Assembly: GCF_000698125.1 (NCBI RefSeq)
Contig: NZ_BAXA01000011.1
Span: 79,359 to 143,358, forward strand
Direction of reading: 5' to 3'
Origin: Geomicrobium sp. JCM 19038
Lineage (GTDB): Bacteria > Bacillota > Bacilli > Bacillales > Marinococcaceae
Length of the DNA stretch: 64,000 nt
Below the pieces are notes generated by a model. The model ran no database searches, was not told where the DNA came from, and saw only the letters and a list, made by a program, of their open reading frames with translations. The first letter of the stretch is position 1, and the number at the start of each line of letters is the position of its first letter. The position numbers were made by a program, and so were the translations under genes. Shown one piece after another: positions 1 through 9,160 of this stretch.

Positions 1-471
1 GCATTTGAAGAGCGGCACCTTTTACGTTCACCTACACAAGCTGGAGAACTAAATGAGGTTTTATCATTTGATCAGTTAGACGAGCAGTTAGCTGAATTTA
101 CGAATCATACATTCGAGTACGGGTTAATTTATACATTTTTGCACGACGAGCTGAACGTTCGTGACGTATTTCGAATGATTACCGTAGAAGACTATCAATT
201 GCTAAAAGAAACTGCGACGGTTTCAGTGTTGCCAAGCGGACAGTACGTAACGGTAAATTGTACGAAGGAATCTGAGGAAGAAGCGCTACATTTGTTGGTA
301 GACTATTTAAAGACGAACGGTCGGGAGTACCATGATCTATACATGTTGTACTTAGTGACGGACGTATTTAATCAAGATAATTATCATGCTCAATTCCAAG
401 TAAACATTCAGCCACCCCATGACATAAGGTGGGCTGAACTTGGTGTGCCTAAAACGTATATTCATAAATGA
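1..471 (+). CDS. Effector-binding domain of a MerR/BmrR-like regulator (5' partial)
   Basis: The reading frame is open from the first base, so the N-terminus lies outside the window; about 156 residues are visible. The C-terminal part has the alternating strand and helix pattern of a GyrI-like small-molecule-binding domain: LPSGQYVTVN, a helix with a run of glutamates, then YMLYLVTDVF and a final strand QFQVNI. In MerR-family regulators such as BmrR this domain follows an N-terminal helix-turn-helix and binds hydrophobic effectors. The missing N-terminus would show whether a DNA-binding domain is present. The 3' end overlaps the convergent acetyltransferase gene by about 23 bases. Confidence 0.5.
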   Translation, partial: AFEERHLLRSPTQAGELNEVLSFDQLDEQLAEFTNHTFEYGLIYTFLHDELNVRDVFRMITVEDYQLLKETATVSVLPSGQYVTVNCTKESEEEALHLLVDYLKTNGREYHDLYMLYLVTDVFNQDNYHAQFQVNIQPPHDIRWAELGVPKTYIHK

Positions 472-1077
472 AATTTGTGTTCTTAAATGCACCATCAGGG
501 AGATCAAACGCGGTGACTTCTTCGTCTAGACAAACAAAGCCATTATGATCATAAAACCGTAGTTACTCATCGTGTCGGTATAGACATAGATCTTGTTTGT
601 GTTCGTTTCGGTAAAATATGAAAAGAGCTCATTCAGCAATTTCTTTCCAACTTTTTTTCCTCGAGCTTGTTCAGATACAGCAAAGAATTCTAAACAACCT
701 TGGAATTCATGTTCTTTGCCTTGAATTAATTTCTTGTAGGCCTCATTCGTTGAGTTCGTTAATTGAACGAACAAATCTCGGTCGTCGTCTTCTTGGTTGA
801 GTAAGTGTAGCATTTCCTTCGTATAATCTTCTTGCAACATGCGATATGTCGGTGCCTCGCCAACTCTTGAACCGAAAATCACACCAACAACTTCTCCGTC
901 TAACGTCGCAACTCTTCCGAAGCTGCTTTTATTTAAGATTGGACTTACAAACATCATCGTAACAGCAGCATCCAATAACTGTTCATCCTCAATAAACCCT
1001 TTAGCAAAAGCTTCGATGGTAATCGTTTTGATCGATTCAATATCTTCTTTTCTTACTTCTCTAATCTCAACGTTCAT
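449..1077 (-). CDS. GNAT-family N-acetyltransferase (one frame break)
   Basis: The protein starts MNVEIREVRKEDIESIK behind a GGAGG ribosome site and has the GNAT acetyl-CoA loop RGKKVGKKLLNELF near residue 140. The frame closes early at 526, but adding one base to the A4 run at 553-556 (T5 instead of T4 on the coding strand) continues it as MSNYGFYDHNGFVCLDEE, the usual C-terminal strands of such enzymes, to a stop at 449-451. I therefore treat it as one gene of about 209 residues with a probable homopolymer undercall. The acceptor substrate is unknown. Confidence 0.75.
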
Positions 1078-1215
1078 GTTATAGCCTCCTTTGATTGATT
1101 ACTTGTAGTGTAAGGCCTCCCCTATAGGGAGAGTCAATCCATTACATGTAGCAGGAAAGTGAAAAGATTTAATTGAATAGTTATATCACTGCTAGAAACA
1201 TTTGAATAGGAGGTT

Positions 1216-1653
1216 ATGATGAATCAAGTTACGCAGGAAATCACAGCCCAAGTGCAAAAAATGCGTGAATTGCATGAGCAAATGACAAGAGGAAAGTTTG
1301 AAGAATTAAATACGTATTATTCAAAGGATTTTATGGGATATCTTTTTATTCCTGGGTCTGGCGAAGTAGAACAGATGAATTACGAAGCGATTACCAAAGG
1401 AAATAGCAATGCTGCGAGCTTCTATAAGGGGAAAGAGATTCAATTTGAGTACTCTGAATTAATGATTATGCCTCAAGCGAATGAGCAAGCGGCGGTCTCT
1501 TATGAAATTCTATTTATAGAGCAAGATATTCAAGTAAAGGCAGTGTCGCTAGAGGTCTGGAAGAAAGAATTTGACGGGGTATGGAGAATGATTAGATGGT
1601 ATGAAGAGAAAGGACCTGCTTCGCAGCGTGAAAGAGTAACGGTTGACGACTAA
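1216..1653 (+). CDS. NTF2-like/SnoaL-type small protein
   Basis: A 145-residue cytosolic protein with no signal peptide. A long N-terminal helix (HEQMTRGKFEELNTYYSKDF) is followed by strands ending EVWKKEFDGVWRMIRWYEE, the layout of the NTF2-like cone fold (SnoaL/DUF4440 relatives). These proteins bind small ligands or act as minor enzymes, and no specific reaction can be read here. AGGAGG at 1208-1213 supports initiation at 1216 or at the second ATG at 1219. It is transcribed alone. The fold assignment rests on pattern only. Confidence 0.6.
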   Translation: MMNQVTQEITAQVQKMRELHEQMTRGKFEELNTYYSKDFMGYLFIPGSGEVEQMNYEAITKGNSNAASFYKGKEIQFEYSELMIMPQANEQAAVSYEILFIEQDIQVKAVSLEVWKKEFDGVWRMIRWYEEKGPASQRERVTVDD

Positions 1654-1750
1654 TGTTCAGTTTGGAAATGAACTGCCTGTCCTCAATTTGAAGTTAACAC
1701 CATTATTAATGCCCGCATGGAGGCCGCGGGCTAGTAGGTTTACATATTCC

Positions 1751-2079
1751 CTAAGCAGTCTTAACGACCGTCACTTCAACATTTTCGGTACCAATCGTGA
1801 AATCTGGAGGTACTAATGTGAGGACAGATCGTGTTGTGGTAACCGTCAGACTTCTAGAAGCGGCTAACAGAGTAACTTCTGTCCCTTCAGTGTACGTACC
1901 TGGTACGAGAACGCCATCTTGTTAGATCTGTAGAGCAATTGTAGACCCGTTCATTGCGGATGCATTTTCTGACTAAGAAACCGTACACGTACCGGGTTCG
2001 ACGAGGATAATCTCTGCTTCGCCTTCTGTGTAAGCCTAGTTATCGAAGTAGGTACTTAACTTAGTAACTTTGGTATAAA
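1751..2079 (-). pseudogene. Decayed BclA/collagen-like protein C-terminal domain
   Basis: The 446-base gap between the NTF2-like and VOC genes holds no intact gene. One minus-strand frame gives about 105 residues of good protein-like sequence, including EAEIILVEPGT, GSTIALQI, DGVLVPGTYTEGTEVTLL and TRSVLTLVPPDF, ending EVTVVKTA at a stop at 1751-1753. Three in-frame stops (two TAG, one TAA) interrupt it, and no start is evident. Pieces like IALQxxGxxVPGT and LTLV resemble the TNF-like C-terminal domain of exosporium/collagen-like BclA proteins. Frame conservation with substitution-type stops points to real decay, unlike the single-base frame breaks elsewhere in the window. Confidence 0.4.
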
Positions 2080-2099
2080 ATAAGGAGGTCAAAGCTGTT

Positions 2100-2492
2100 A
2101 TGAAACCAAGAATTACGATCATCACACTTGCTGTTGATGATTTGAAAAAATCCACAGCCTTTTATCAAAATGGATTAGGGTTCTCAACAGATGGGCTCGT
2201 TCAAGGTTCAGATCAAGTCGTGTTTGAATTAGAAGATGGGATCACTCTCGTATTAAATCTTCGAACTGAACTTGAGGAAATTGATCAAAGAAGCGCTAAT
2301 TCCAAAAGGCCTTCTGAAGTAATTTTGAGTAGTATTGCTGATCGTAAAGAAGAAATCGATGCAACCTTAACAAGGGTTTTGGAATTCGGAGGCACAATTT
2401 TGCCTCGTCAGCCGAAGAGTTATGAGTGGGGTTATTCAGGTCACTTTAAGGACTTAGACGGTCATATTTGGGAGATTGTTTATTTTTATTGA
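2100..2492 (+). CDS. VOC (glyoxalase/bleomycin-resistance-like) protein
   Basis: A 130-residue protein with the vicinal-oxygen-chelate pattern: ITIITLAVDDLKKSTAFYQN at the N-terminus, a central DGITLVL strand, then GYSGHFKDLDGHIWEIVY at the C-terminus. Family members are metal-dependent lyases, dioxygenases or drug-binding proteins. The final DGHIWEI strand carries the expected Glu metal ligand. Substrate is unknown. TAAGGAGGT at 2080-2089 sets the start. A strong hairpin follows directly. Confidence 0.8.
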   Translation: MKPRITIITLAVDDLKKSTAFYQNGLGFSTDGLVQGSDQVVFELEDGITLVLNLRTELEEIDQRSANSKRPSEVILSSIADRKEEIDATLTRVLEFGGTILPRQPKSYEWGYSGHFKDLDGHIWEIVYFY

Positions 2493-2507
2493 GTGAAGTT
2501 AAAAGTA

Positions 2508-2546
2508 AAAGCGATAAGGCTACTTCAAGTAGCCTTATCGCTTTAT
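2508..2546. terminator. Bidirectional intrinsic terminator
   Basis: A perfect stem GCGATAAGGCTACT / AGTAGCCTTATCGC (2511-2541) is flanked by A-rich sequence on the left and CTTTATT on the right. It lies between the convergent VOC gene and cydC and can serve both. Confidence 0.8.
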
Positions 2547-4258
2547 TCATTCATGAACAATTGCTCTTCTAGAGCCTTCATTTTTTTGAAGTAGCCGTCC
2601 TTTTGCATGAGTTCATCGTATGTCCCACTTTCAATAATTTGACCATGATCTACGACGATAATCTGATCCATCTGATCAAGACCAGTTAAGCGGTGGCTAA
2701 TGAGCACAACAGTGGCATCTTTTGCGCGCTCAAGAAGAAGGCGCAGCATACGTTCTTCAGTAAGTGCATCAAGTGATGTTGTTGGTTCGTCGAGCACCCA
2801 GAGCGGGGCTTCTCGAAGGAGCAGACGAGCGATTGCGAGTCGCTGTTTTTCACCACCAGAGAGGTTTTGTCCTTTTTCCTCAACGCGACTATCGAGTTCA
2901 AGGTGGGGCAATTCCGCTGCGTGTAACGCATTTTTAAGAGTAATGTCGTCTGTCATCTCTTCTGTAACGAATAGATTATCTCGAACGGTACCGACAAAGA
3001 AATGATTTGATTGCAAAGAGACATTTGTGTTCTTCCAAAGTGTGTCTTCTGAGATCGTAGATAGCTCGTGCCCATCGACTTTGACAGTGCCTTGATCATA
3101 AGGTAGTGCTTTTAAGAGTACATTCGCGATAGTTGTTTTACCCGAGCCACTTGCGCCGATAATCGCAGTTTTGCTTCCTGATGGAATTTGGGCGTTCACA
3201 CGTTGGATTGCAGGGCGAAGTTGGTCCTCAAATTGAAGCATAACATCTTGGAACTCGATGTCTAGAGCTTTACTTAATTGAATGTCATTAGAGGAAACCT
3301 CAGGCTGGTTTTCCTCTTCAAGGGACTCAATTCGCTTTGCTGCATGAGTACTTTCTTGTAAATGATACGGTAAGGTTGCCATCGGTGTAATCTGTTCAAA
3401 GACGGTGAGCGTAATCATGAGCAGTAACGCCAGTAGAATGCCTGCTAAATTACCTTCTGCAACTTGATACCCCGCATAAAACAAGACGGCAACTGAAACG
3501 AGAAAGGAGAGCAAGCCGATTGTTGCATCGCTCCACATTTGAACTGATTGTGATTTTTGTTTTTGCTGTTCGTATTGCTTAATCGTGTTACGCACCTTTT
3601 GCTCCCGCTCTTCACGGGCTTGGTGAATGGTTAGTTCTCGAAAACCGTAAACGTATTCCGCAAACGTAGAAGAAAGCTCTCCACGTGTTTCTCGAATCTC
3701 GTCGTTGACTCGTCGTTGGCTGAGAAAGAATAGTGCAGGGATGACGAGTAGTGAGAGTGCTAAACCGAGTATGATTAGTACAGCAGTGCCGATTGAGAAC
3801 AAGGTCGTAAATGCAATGGTTGCAAGAAATACTGAAAGCATGACGATCGGTGGATAGACGACACGGAGTAAAACGTTTTGAAGAGCGTCAACATCTCCGA
3901 CAATCCTGGAGAGAATATCTCCACTCGTATAGCGGTTAAGAATTCGATTTGAGACGGGTTCTAGTTTTTCGTATACACGTAAGCGAATGTTGCTAAGCAT
4001 CGTAAACGTCGCTCGGTGAGAATAATAGCGTTCACCGAAACGACTGACAGCGGATGTGATTCCGAGTAACTTTACGATCGCAACGATGACCATTAACGTT
4101 GCAATTGGAGGAGTTAGTGCAGCGTGAGAAATTAAATACCCGCTAGCAGAAAACAAACCAACGGCCGTTATTCCTGCGATAAAACCAGCAAGGATTGAAA
4201 GAAAGAGGTCCCTTTTTTCAGCGATAATGAGTTTGATAAAAGGTGTGAGTGCTTTCAT
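2543..4258 (-). CDS. cydC: Thiol/heme ABC exporter subunit CydC
   Basis: A 571-residue half-transporter: six predicted membrane helices in the first 300 residues, then a nucleotide-binding domain with Walker A GASGSGKTT, signature LSGGEKQR and Walker B LWVLDEPTTS. CydC pairs with CydD to form an inner-membrane exporter linked to cysteine/glutathione or heme handling and needed for cytochrome bd assembly. The start overlaps the cydD stop by four bases, indicating translational coupling. cydAB, the oxidase genes adjacent in Bacillus subtilis, are not in this window. Confidence 0.9.
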   Translation of the reverse strand: MKALTPFIKLIIAEKRDLFLSILAGFIAGITAVGLFSASGYLISHAALTPPIATLMVIVAIVKLLGITSAVSRFGERYYSHRATFTMLSNIRLRVYEKLEPVSNRILNRYTSGDILSRIVGDVDALQNVLLRVVYPPIVMLSVFLATIAFTTLFSIGTAVLIILGLALSLLVIPALFFLSQRRVNDEIRETRGELSSTFAEYVYGFRELTIHQAREEREQKVRNTIKQYEQQKQKSQSVQMWSDATIGLLSFLVSVAVLFYAGYQVAEGNLAGILLALLLMITLTVFEQITPMATLPYHLQESTHAAKRIESLEEENQPEVSSNDIQLSKALDIEFQDVMLQFEDQLRPAIQRVNAQIPSGSKTAIIGASGSGKTTIANVLLKALPYDQGTVKVDGHELSTISEDTLWKNTNVSLQSNHFFVGTVRDNLFVTEEMTDDITLKNALHAAELPHLELDSRVEEKGQNLSGGEKQRLAIARLLLREAPLWVLDEPTTSLDALTEERMLRLLLERAKDATVVLISHRLTGLDQMDQIIVVDHGQIIESGTYDELMQKDGYFKKMKALEEQLFMNE

Positions 4259-5972
4259 GCTTGAGTGCCTCCTTGCTGCGTTGTGATCATGATACGGTAT
4301 AAATCATCTTCTTTCCAAAGCGTTTCATGGGTGCCGCTTGCACGAATGGTTCCGTTTTCTAACAAATAGATGCGGTCTGCTTCTCGAATCGTGTAAAGTC
4401 GGTGAGCGACAATAATTACGGTCGACTGTTCGCTCAGTTTTTTGAGTGATGCTTGAAGCATCGTTTCCGTTCGAAGATCAAGACCCGTAGTAGGTTCATC
4501 GAAAAACACGACGTTCGGTTTTTTGTAAAATGCTCGAGCCATAAACACTCGTTGACGTTCCCCGCCAGACAGGCCTCGTCCTCCTTCACCAACAAGGGTG
4601 TGGATGCCATCTGGCAATTGCTCGATCCACTCAATAATTCCAGCTTCTGTTGCCGCATTTAAAACAGCTTCATTTGTTGGTTTCTTTTTGGAACCAAGTG
4701 AAATGTTCTCCGCAATTGTCCCTGCAAACAAATAACCATCTTGAGAAATCAACGTCATTTGGTCGTACCAAGAAGACGCTTCAATCTCACGTAAATGAAT
4801 GGTTCCTAACAGATAACTTCCATTTGTGTGGGGCACTAGCCCAGCTAAGATGTGCAGAAGGGTCGTCTTTCCTGACCCTGTAGCACCGATCAAAGCGATC
4901 TTTTCATACGGTTTGGCAACAAAGTTGATGTGGGACAATTGAAAGCCTTCAGGATAAGAAAACTGTACATCATCCATTAAAAGTGTCGGTGGTTCTGTCT
5001 GATCAAGTTCGTTCGAACCGAACAGTTGCTCTTCATCGAATTCCTCGAGCAATGCTTCAGTTTTTTTCAGAGCTCCTTTACTCACTTTTCCTGAATGAAA
5101 TGCGGAGCCGAGGTCTTTTAGCTTATTAAACAGTTCAGGTGCCAAAATCAACATTAAGAACCCTGAATAAAAGGTTGTGTCTTGAACGATGATCATACGG
5201 ATGGCAACTTCTAAAGCGATAATCCGATGCTTAACATTGAAATGAATTCAAGTGCAAGGGAGTTCGTGAACGCGACTTTTAAGACATTCATCGTAGCGTC
5301 ACGGAATTCAAGACTCTTATCTTTAATTCGTTGATGTTGCTGCTTCGTTCGTCCAAAGAACTTAATCGTGGACAATCCTTGAAGTGTGTCGAGAAACACA
5401 CTTGAAAAGTTAGCCATTTTCTCAACTTGTTGTTTCGACTGATCACCGGTACGCATACCAATAATAATCATATAGACGAAAATAAACGGCGCTGTAATGA
5501 GAATAATGACACCTGATGCCCAATGTTCATAAAAAATCACTAATAAAAGCATGATTGGGATAATGGTTGATTGAATCATTTGTGGAATGTATTGATTAAA
5601 ATACGCAGCCGTTTCATCGACCGTATCTAGAAAATAACTCGTCGTCTCACCTGTTTTTGTTTTCTTAGATGAGGTAAGAGTGCGATTTGAAAAGTGATGC
5701 AATAGTCGTTCACGCAGTGTGATTTTAACGTTTGTGGCTATGGTGTTCGCCATTCGATCAATCAGAAATCGACTAAAAATGCGTGCGAACAACGCAATCA
5801 GTAACGTGACAAATTGGGGTATAACTTCTTGAAAGGAAAGCGATTGAAGAAATAATCGATCAATAATTGAAACAATCATAAAGGCTTGAACTACGATCGC
5901 AACCCCTGTAATGACAGTAAGTAGTGTCATCGTAGTAAGGTGTGTACGACTAGGACGCAAGTGTTCGTTCAA
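4255..5972 (-). CDS. cydD: Thiol/heme ABC exporter subunit CydD (one frame break)
   Basis: The N-terminal part (to about residue 253) is a membrane domain beginning MNEHLRPSRTHL. The C-terminal part carries Walker A GATGSGKTT, signature LSGGERQR and Walker B VVFFDEPTTG. The frame breaks near 5224; adding one G to the coding-strand GG run restores SIGIIALEVAIRMIIVQD across the junction, so this is most likely one gene of about 572 residues. It is first in a two-gene operon with cydC, with a Rex-like operator about 50 bases upstream. Confidence 0.88.
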
Positions 5973-6017
5973 CAGAAGTCCTCCTAAACGTTTCTTTCTA
6001 GCTCTAGTGTATCTCTT

Positions 6018-6035
6018 ATGTGAAGACTTTCACAA
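6018..6035. promoter_or_regulatory. Rex-like redox operator upstream of cydDC
   Basis: ATGTGAAGACTTTCACAA matches the 18-bp Rex consensus TTGTGAAnnnnTTCACAA at all but one defined position. Rex is an NAD(H)-sensing repressor that controls cyd genes in Bacillus, and this site lies 46-63 bases before the cydD start. This implies induction when NADH rises under low oxygen. A lone half-site TTGTGAA occurs near 6107. Confidence 0.65.
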
Positions 6036-6118
6036 TCCTTAGCTCTTATTCATCGTTATTGTTCCAATTATAGTCACATTCTAGTGACTGATCTGTCAAA
6101 AAAGCTTTGTGAAAGTAA

Positions 6119-6144
6119 AAAAAATGCCACATAGGCGTGGCATC
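6119..6144 (-). terminator. Intrinsic terminator of the YheO-like regulator gene
   Basis: Directly after the stop codon the minus strand reads GATGCCACGCCTATGTGGCA followed by a run of T. The GATGCCAC/GTGGCAT stem plus U-run is a standard terminator. Confidence 0.75.
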
Positions 6145-6783
6145 TTACTTGCGAATTTCATCCAAATAGTTATAGATCGTTTGTTTCGTAACACCGAGGT
6201 AATCAGCAATTTGCTCTGCAGAACCTTGAATAAGAAAGGCACCTTTGCGGTCAAGATGTTTAACAAACGCAATTTTGTCATCACGCTTCATTGAAGTAAT
6301 CGGAATGCCGATCGTTTGCTTTGCTTCTTCAAGAAGGGCATGGAACATTTCTTGAATATCTTTGCCGTAAAACTCTTGTTCTACTGGAGCTTGATCGTCG
6401 CTTGAGGAGACAAGTGTATTAAGAAACTTTGAGGTTGAAATGAGTGCTGTGATATCAAGGTTAATGCCGAGACAACCGATGACATGTCCTTTTGAATTGC
6501 GGATGTAAGAGAGCGAAGCTTTTAGCCAAAGGCCATCTTTCGTCCGGGTTGTAAATCCGTAGTTATCTTCGATTTCATTCCCGTACTTTCGCCAATCTTG
6601 AAACATGCGATCGGTCATCGGTGCACCAACTTTTCGATTGGTGACGTTTCCTTTTATATAAACGAGAGATGCGCTTACATCGGCAAAGTCGTGGATGACA
6701 ACTTCTCCTTGATCACCGAAGTTCTCTGCGATCATGTTCGCAATCGGTACATAGCTTGCAAGTTCAGGTCGAATGGTAACCAT
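6145..6783 (-). CDS. YheO/DauR-like PAS-HTH transcriptional regulator
   Basis: A 212-residue protein. Residues 1-115 form a YheO-like PAS domain (VPIANMIAENFGDQGEVVIHDF, then IGCLGINLDIT). Residues 165-212 form a C-terminal helix-turn-helix (GSAEQIADYLGVTKQTIYNY). This is the DauR/YheO family; DauR represses D-arginine catabolic genes in Pseudomonas, and relatives usually sit beside amino-acid or nucleobase catabolic genes. Here it is divergent from the imidase-like deacetylase and CodA-like deaminase, which are its most likely targets. Effector unknown. Confidence 0.85.
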   Translation of the reverse strand: MVTIRPELASYVPIANMIAENFGDQGEVVIHDFADVSASLVYIKGNVTNRKVGAPMTDRMFQDWRKYGNEIEDNYGFTTRTKDGLWLKASLSYIRNSKGHVIGCLGINLDITALISTSKFLNTLVSSSDDQAPVEQEFYGKDIQEMFHALLEEAKQTIGIPITSMKRDDKIAFVKHLDRKGAFLIQGSAEQIADYLGVTKQTIYNYLDEIRK

Positions 6784-6841
6784 TGCTTCAACCCCTTTCT
6801 AGTCATTCAATGAGAGTGTATCACATTTATATTTTATTATT

Positions 6842-6886
6842 AGTAAATAATTATTTTACTTATTTTAAAATATGATATACAGTAGA
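6842..6886. promoter_or_regulatory. Divergent promoter region with AT-rich imperfect palindrome
   Basis: AGTAAATAATTATTTTACT (6842-6860) is a near-perfect inverted repeat with one unpaired base, in the 125-base gap between the regulator and the deacetylase. A TATGATATAC-type -10 region follows at about 6871. It is a plausible operator for the neighbouring YheO-like regulator, by position only. Confidence 0.35.
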
Positions 6887-6908
6887 CGTAAATCGATCGG
6901 AGGTGGTC

Positions 6909-7801
6909 ATGGTGATTGAATCGGTTCGTTGGCCAGATGGCCAAACATTAGCTGCTGTTTTGACGTTTGATGTGGATGGAGAGACTGCACACTTAGCAGA
7001 GCCACGTAATCAAGATCGTCCATCATTGTTGTCCATGGGCACATATGGCCGTGGAATTGGATTGATCGTTTACTGTTAATACTTCGTAAACATGATATTC
7101 TTGCAACCTTTTTTGTGCCGGGGGCAATCGCAGAAATGGATTCTACAGTCGTAGAGCGGATCATCGACGGAGGCCATGCTATTGGACATCACGGTTATTT
7201 GCATAAGCCAAATGATCAGTTGACGAAGGAACAAGAAGAAGGAGAACTCATAAAAGGAATTGAAATTCTCGAGAAAACGATGGGAAAAAAGCCGATTGGT
7301 TATCGTGCCCCACTTTGGGAAATGCATGACCGTTCTCTTTCCCTTCTTAAGCAGTATGGTTTTTTGTATGATGCAAGCTTGCAAGCAAACGACATCCCTT
7401 ATGAGGTCGAGGTAGAAGGTGGGAAATTGCTCGAAGTTCCTGGAACATGGGTCTTAGATGATTGGGAGCAGTTTGCATTCTCGGGAGATTGGGGAAGTTC
7501 GTTTCACATCGAGGAGCCTGACAAAGTGTATCGATTGTGGAAGGCAGAGTTTGATGCACTTTATGAAGAAGGGCGAATGTTTCATTTGACGATGCATCCT
7601 CAATTAATGGGACGAGCCTCTCGCGCTCAATTGCTTGACCGATTAATTGCGCATATGAAATTAAAGCCTGGTGTCTGGTTTACGACCATTGATGAGATTG
7701 CGCTTCGATGGCAAGCAGGAGAATTGTCTTTTCCTGTTATGACCCAACCAAATCGTGATCTATTATTTCCAGCGAAAGGAGAACAAAGTCATGATCATTA
7801 G
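6909..7801 (+). CDS. Polysaccharide-deacetylase-fold hydrolase, cyclic-imidase/PgdA-like (one frame break)
   Basis: About 297 residues. The NodB-type fold shows TFDVDGE (catalytic Asp region), then GHHGYLHKP (metal His pair), YRAPLWEM and HLTMHPQLMGR. The TFDVDGE and HGYLHKP signatures and the VPGTWVLDDW segment resemble the HpPgdA/imidase/PuuE subgroup, which hydrolyses cyclic amides such as imides or allantoin, rather than secreted chitin or peptidoglycan deacetylases; no signal peptide is present. The frame breaks near 7060, and one extra G restores GRGIGIDRLLLILRKHD. The 3' end overlaps the deaminase start by 11 bases, so the two are probably co-translated and act in one nitrogen-ring pathway. 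Confidence 0.75.
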
Positions 7802-9026
7802 AAATGCTAAATTGTATGGTCAGAGTGGGCAAGTTGACCTTGTGATGACGAACGGAATCTTTGAGAAGATTTCTCTTGCTTCTAGCGAGTTAAATGATGG
7901 GGAGATTAATGCTCAAGGAAAGCTGGTCATTCCACCATACGTGGAGCCTCACATACACCTTGATTATGCACTCGCCGCTGGCACACCGAGATGGAATGAA
8001 TCAGGAACGTTGTTTGAAGCGATTCAGCTCTGGTCCGAACGTAAACAAGTCGTTCATGAAACGAAAGAAGATATAAAATTGCGGGCGAAACAAGCGTTGC
8101 TCATGCAAATTGAACATGGTGTCCAGCACGTCAGGACGCACGTTGATGTGACAGACCCATCTTTAACCGGGTTACATGCATTACTTGAGATACGAGAGGA
8201 AATGAAGCCATGGGTGGATGTACAACTTGTCGCTTTTCCTCAAGAAGGAATGTACGGTTACCGTGGTGGCGATGCGCTCGTTGAAGAAGCAGTAAAGCTC
8301 GGTGCGGACGTTGTAGGTGGAATTCCACATTATGAACCGACGTACGAAGAAGGCGTTGCGTCCATTAAGAAAGCGTTTGATTTTGCTGAGAAATATGACA
8401 AGCTGATTGATTTTCACTGCGATGAAGTTGACGATGAACAATCTCGTTTTGTCGAAGTCATCGCAAGAGAGGCAGATCGCAGACAGATGGGAGAGCGTGT
8501 CGTTGCCAGTCATACGACTGCCATGGGCTCTTATAACGATGCGTATGCCTACAAGTTATTTCAAAAATTAAAGCGCTCTGGCATTCACTTCGTTTCTCTA
8601 CCAAAAGCGAATTTACACTTGCAAGGTCGGTTTGACACGTATCCGAAACGGCGAGGTCTAACGCGCGTGAAAGAATTATTAGAGGCAGATATGAACGTAG
8701 CCTTCGGACTCGATTCGATCCAAGATCCGTGGTATCCACTTGGTAATGGCAATTTAATGAGTGTGCTCGATACCGGCATTCACGCGGCACATTTGACTGG
8801 GTACAACGAGATTGTTCGATCACTTGAACTCATTACTTTGAACGGAGCAAAGGCGTTGAACCTTAAGCAATACGGAATCGAAGAAGGGCATGCAGCGAAT
8901 TTACTCATCATTGATGCAGAAGACGAATACGAAGCTGTACGCAAAGAAGCAATTGTCCTTTATTCAATTCGAAACGGAGAAGTCATCGTAAAACGACAAG
9001 CGCCGGTAGTGGAATTATCAATATAA
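7791..9026 (+). CDS. codA: CodA-like cytosine deaminase family amidohydrolase
   Basis: 411 residues from ATG 7791, chosen because AAAGGAG precedes it. Metal and catalytic residues align with E. coli CodA: H54 and H56 (VEPHIHLD), H209 and E212 (FHCDE), H241 (ASHTTAMGSY) and D308 (FGLDSIQDPW). The residue after D308 is Ser309, where E. coli CodA has Asp314, a position known to tune substrate choice. The enzyme should be a Zn/Fe deaminase of cytosine, isoguanine or a related ring. Its overlap with an imidase-like gene suggests a nucleobase or cyclic-amide catabolic operon. Confidence 0.82.
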   Translation: MIIRNAKLYGQSGQVDLVMTNGIFEKISLASSELNDGEINAQGKLVIPPYVEPHIHLDYALAAGTPRWNESGTLFEAIQLWSERKQVVHETKEDIKLRAKQALLMQIEHGVQHVRTHVDVTDPSLTGLHALLEIREEMKPWVDVQLVAFPQEGMYGYRGGDALVEEAVKLGADVVGGIPHYEPTYEEGVASIKKAFDFAEKYDKLIDFHCDEVDDEQSRFVEVIAREADRRQMGERVVASHTTAMGSYNDAYAYKLFQKLKRSGIHFVSLPKANLHLQGRFDTYPKRRGLTRVKELLEADMNVAFGLDSIQDPWYPLGNGNLMSVLDTGIHAAHLTGYNEIVRSLELITLNGAKALNLKQYGIEEGHAANLLIIDAEDEYEAVRKEAIVLYSIRNGEVIVKRQAPVVELSI

Positions 9027-9160
9027 TGGTAGCTAAAATTAAATATCAACTAAAAATGACTTGAGGTCTAATTCTCGAGTCATTGCTTTATGGATTTATT
9101 AGGTAATATGTTATATAGTATAGTTTAGTAAATTTTATATTCTAAATAATAAATCATAGG

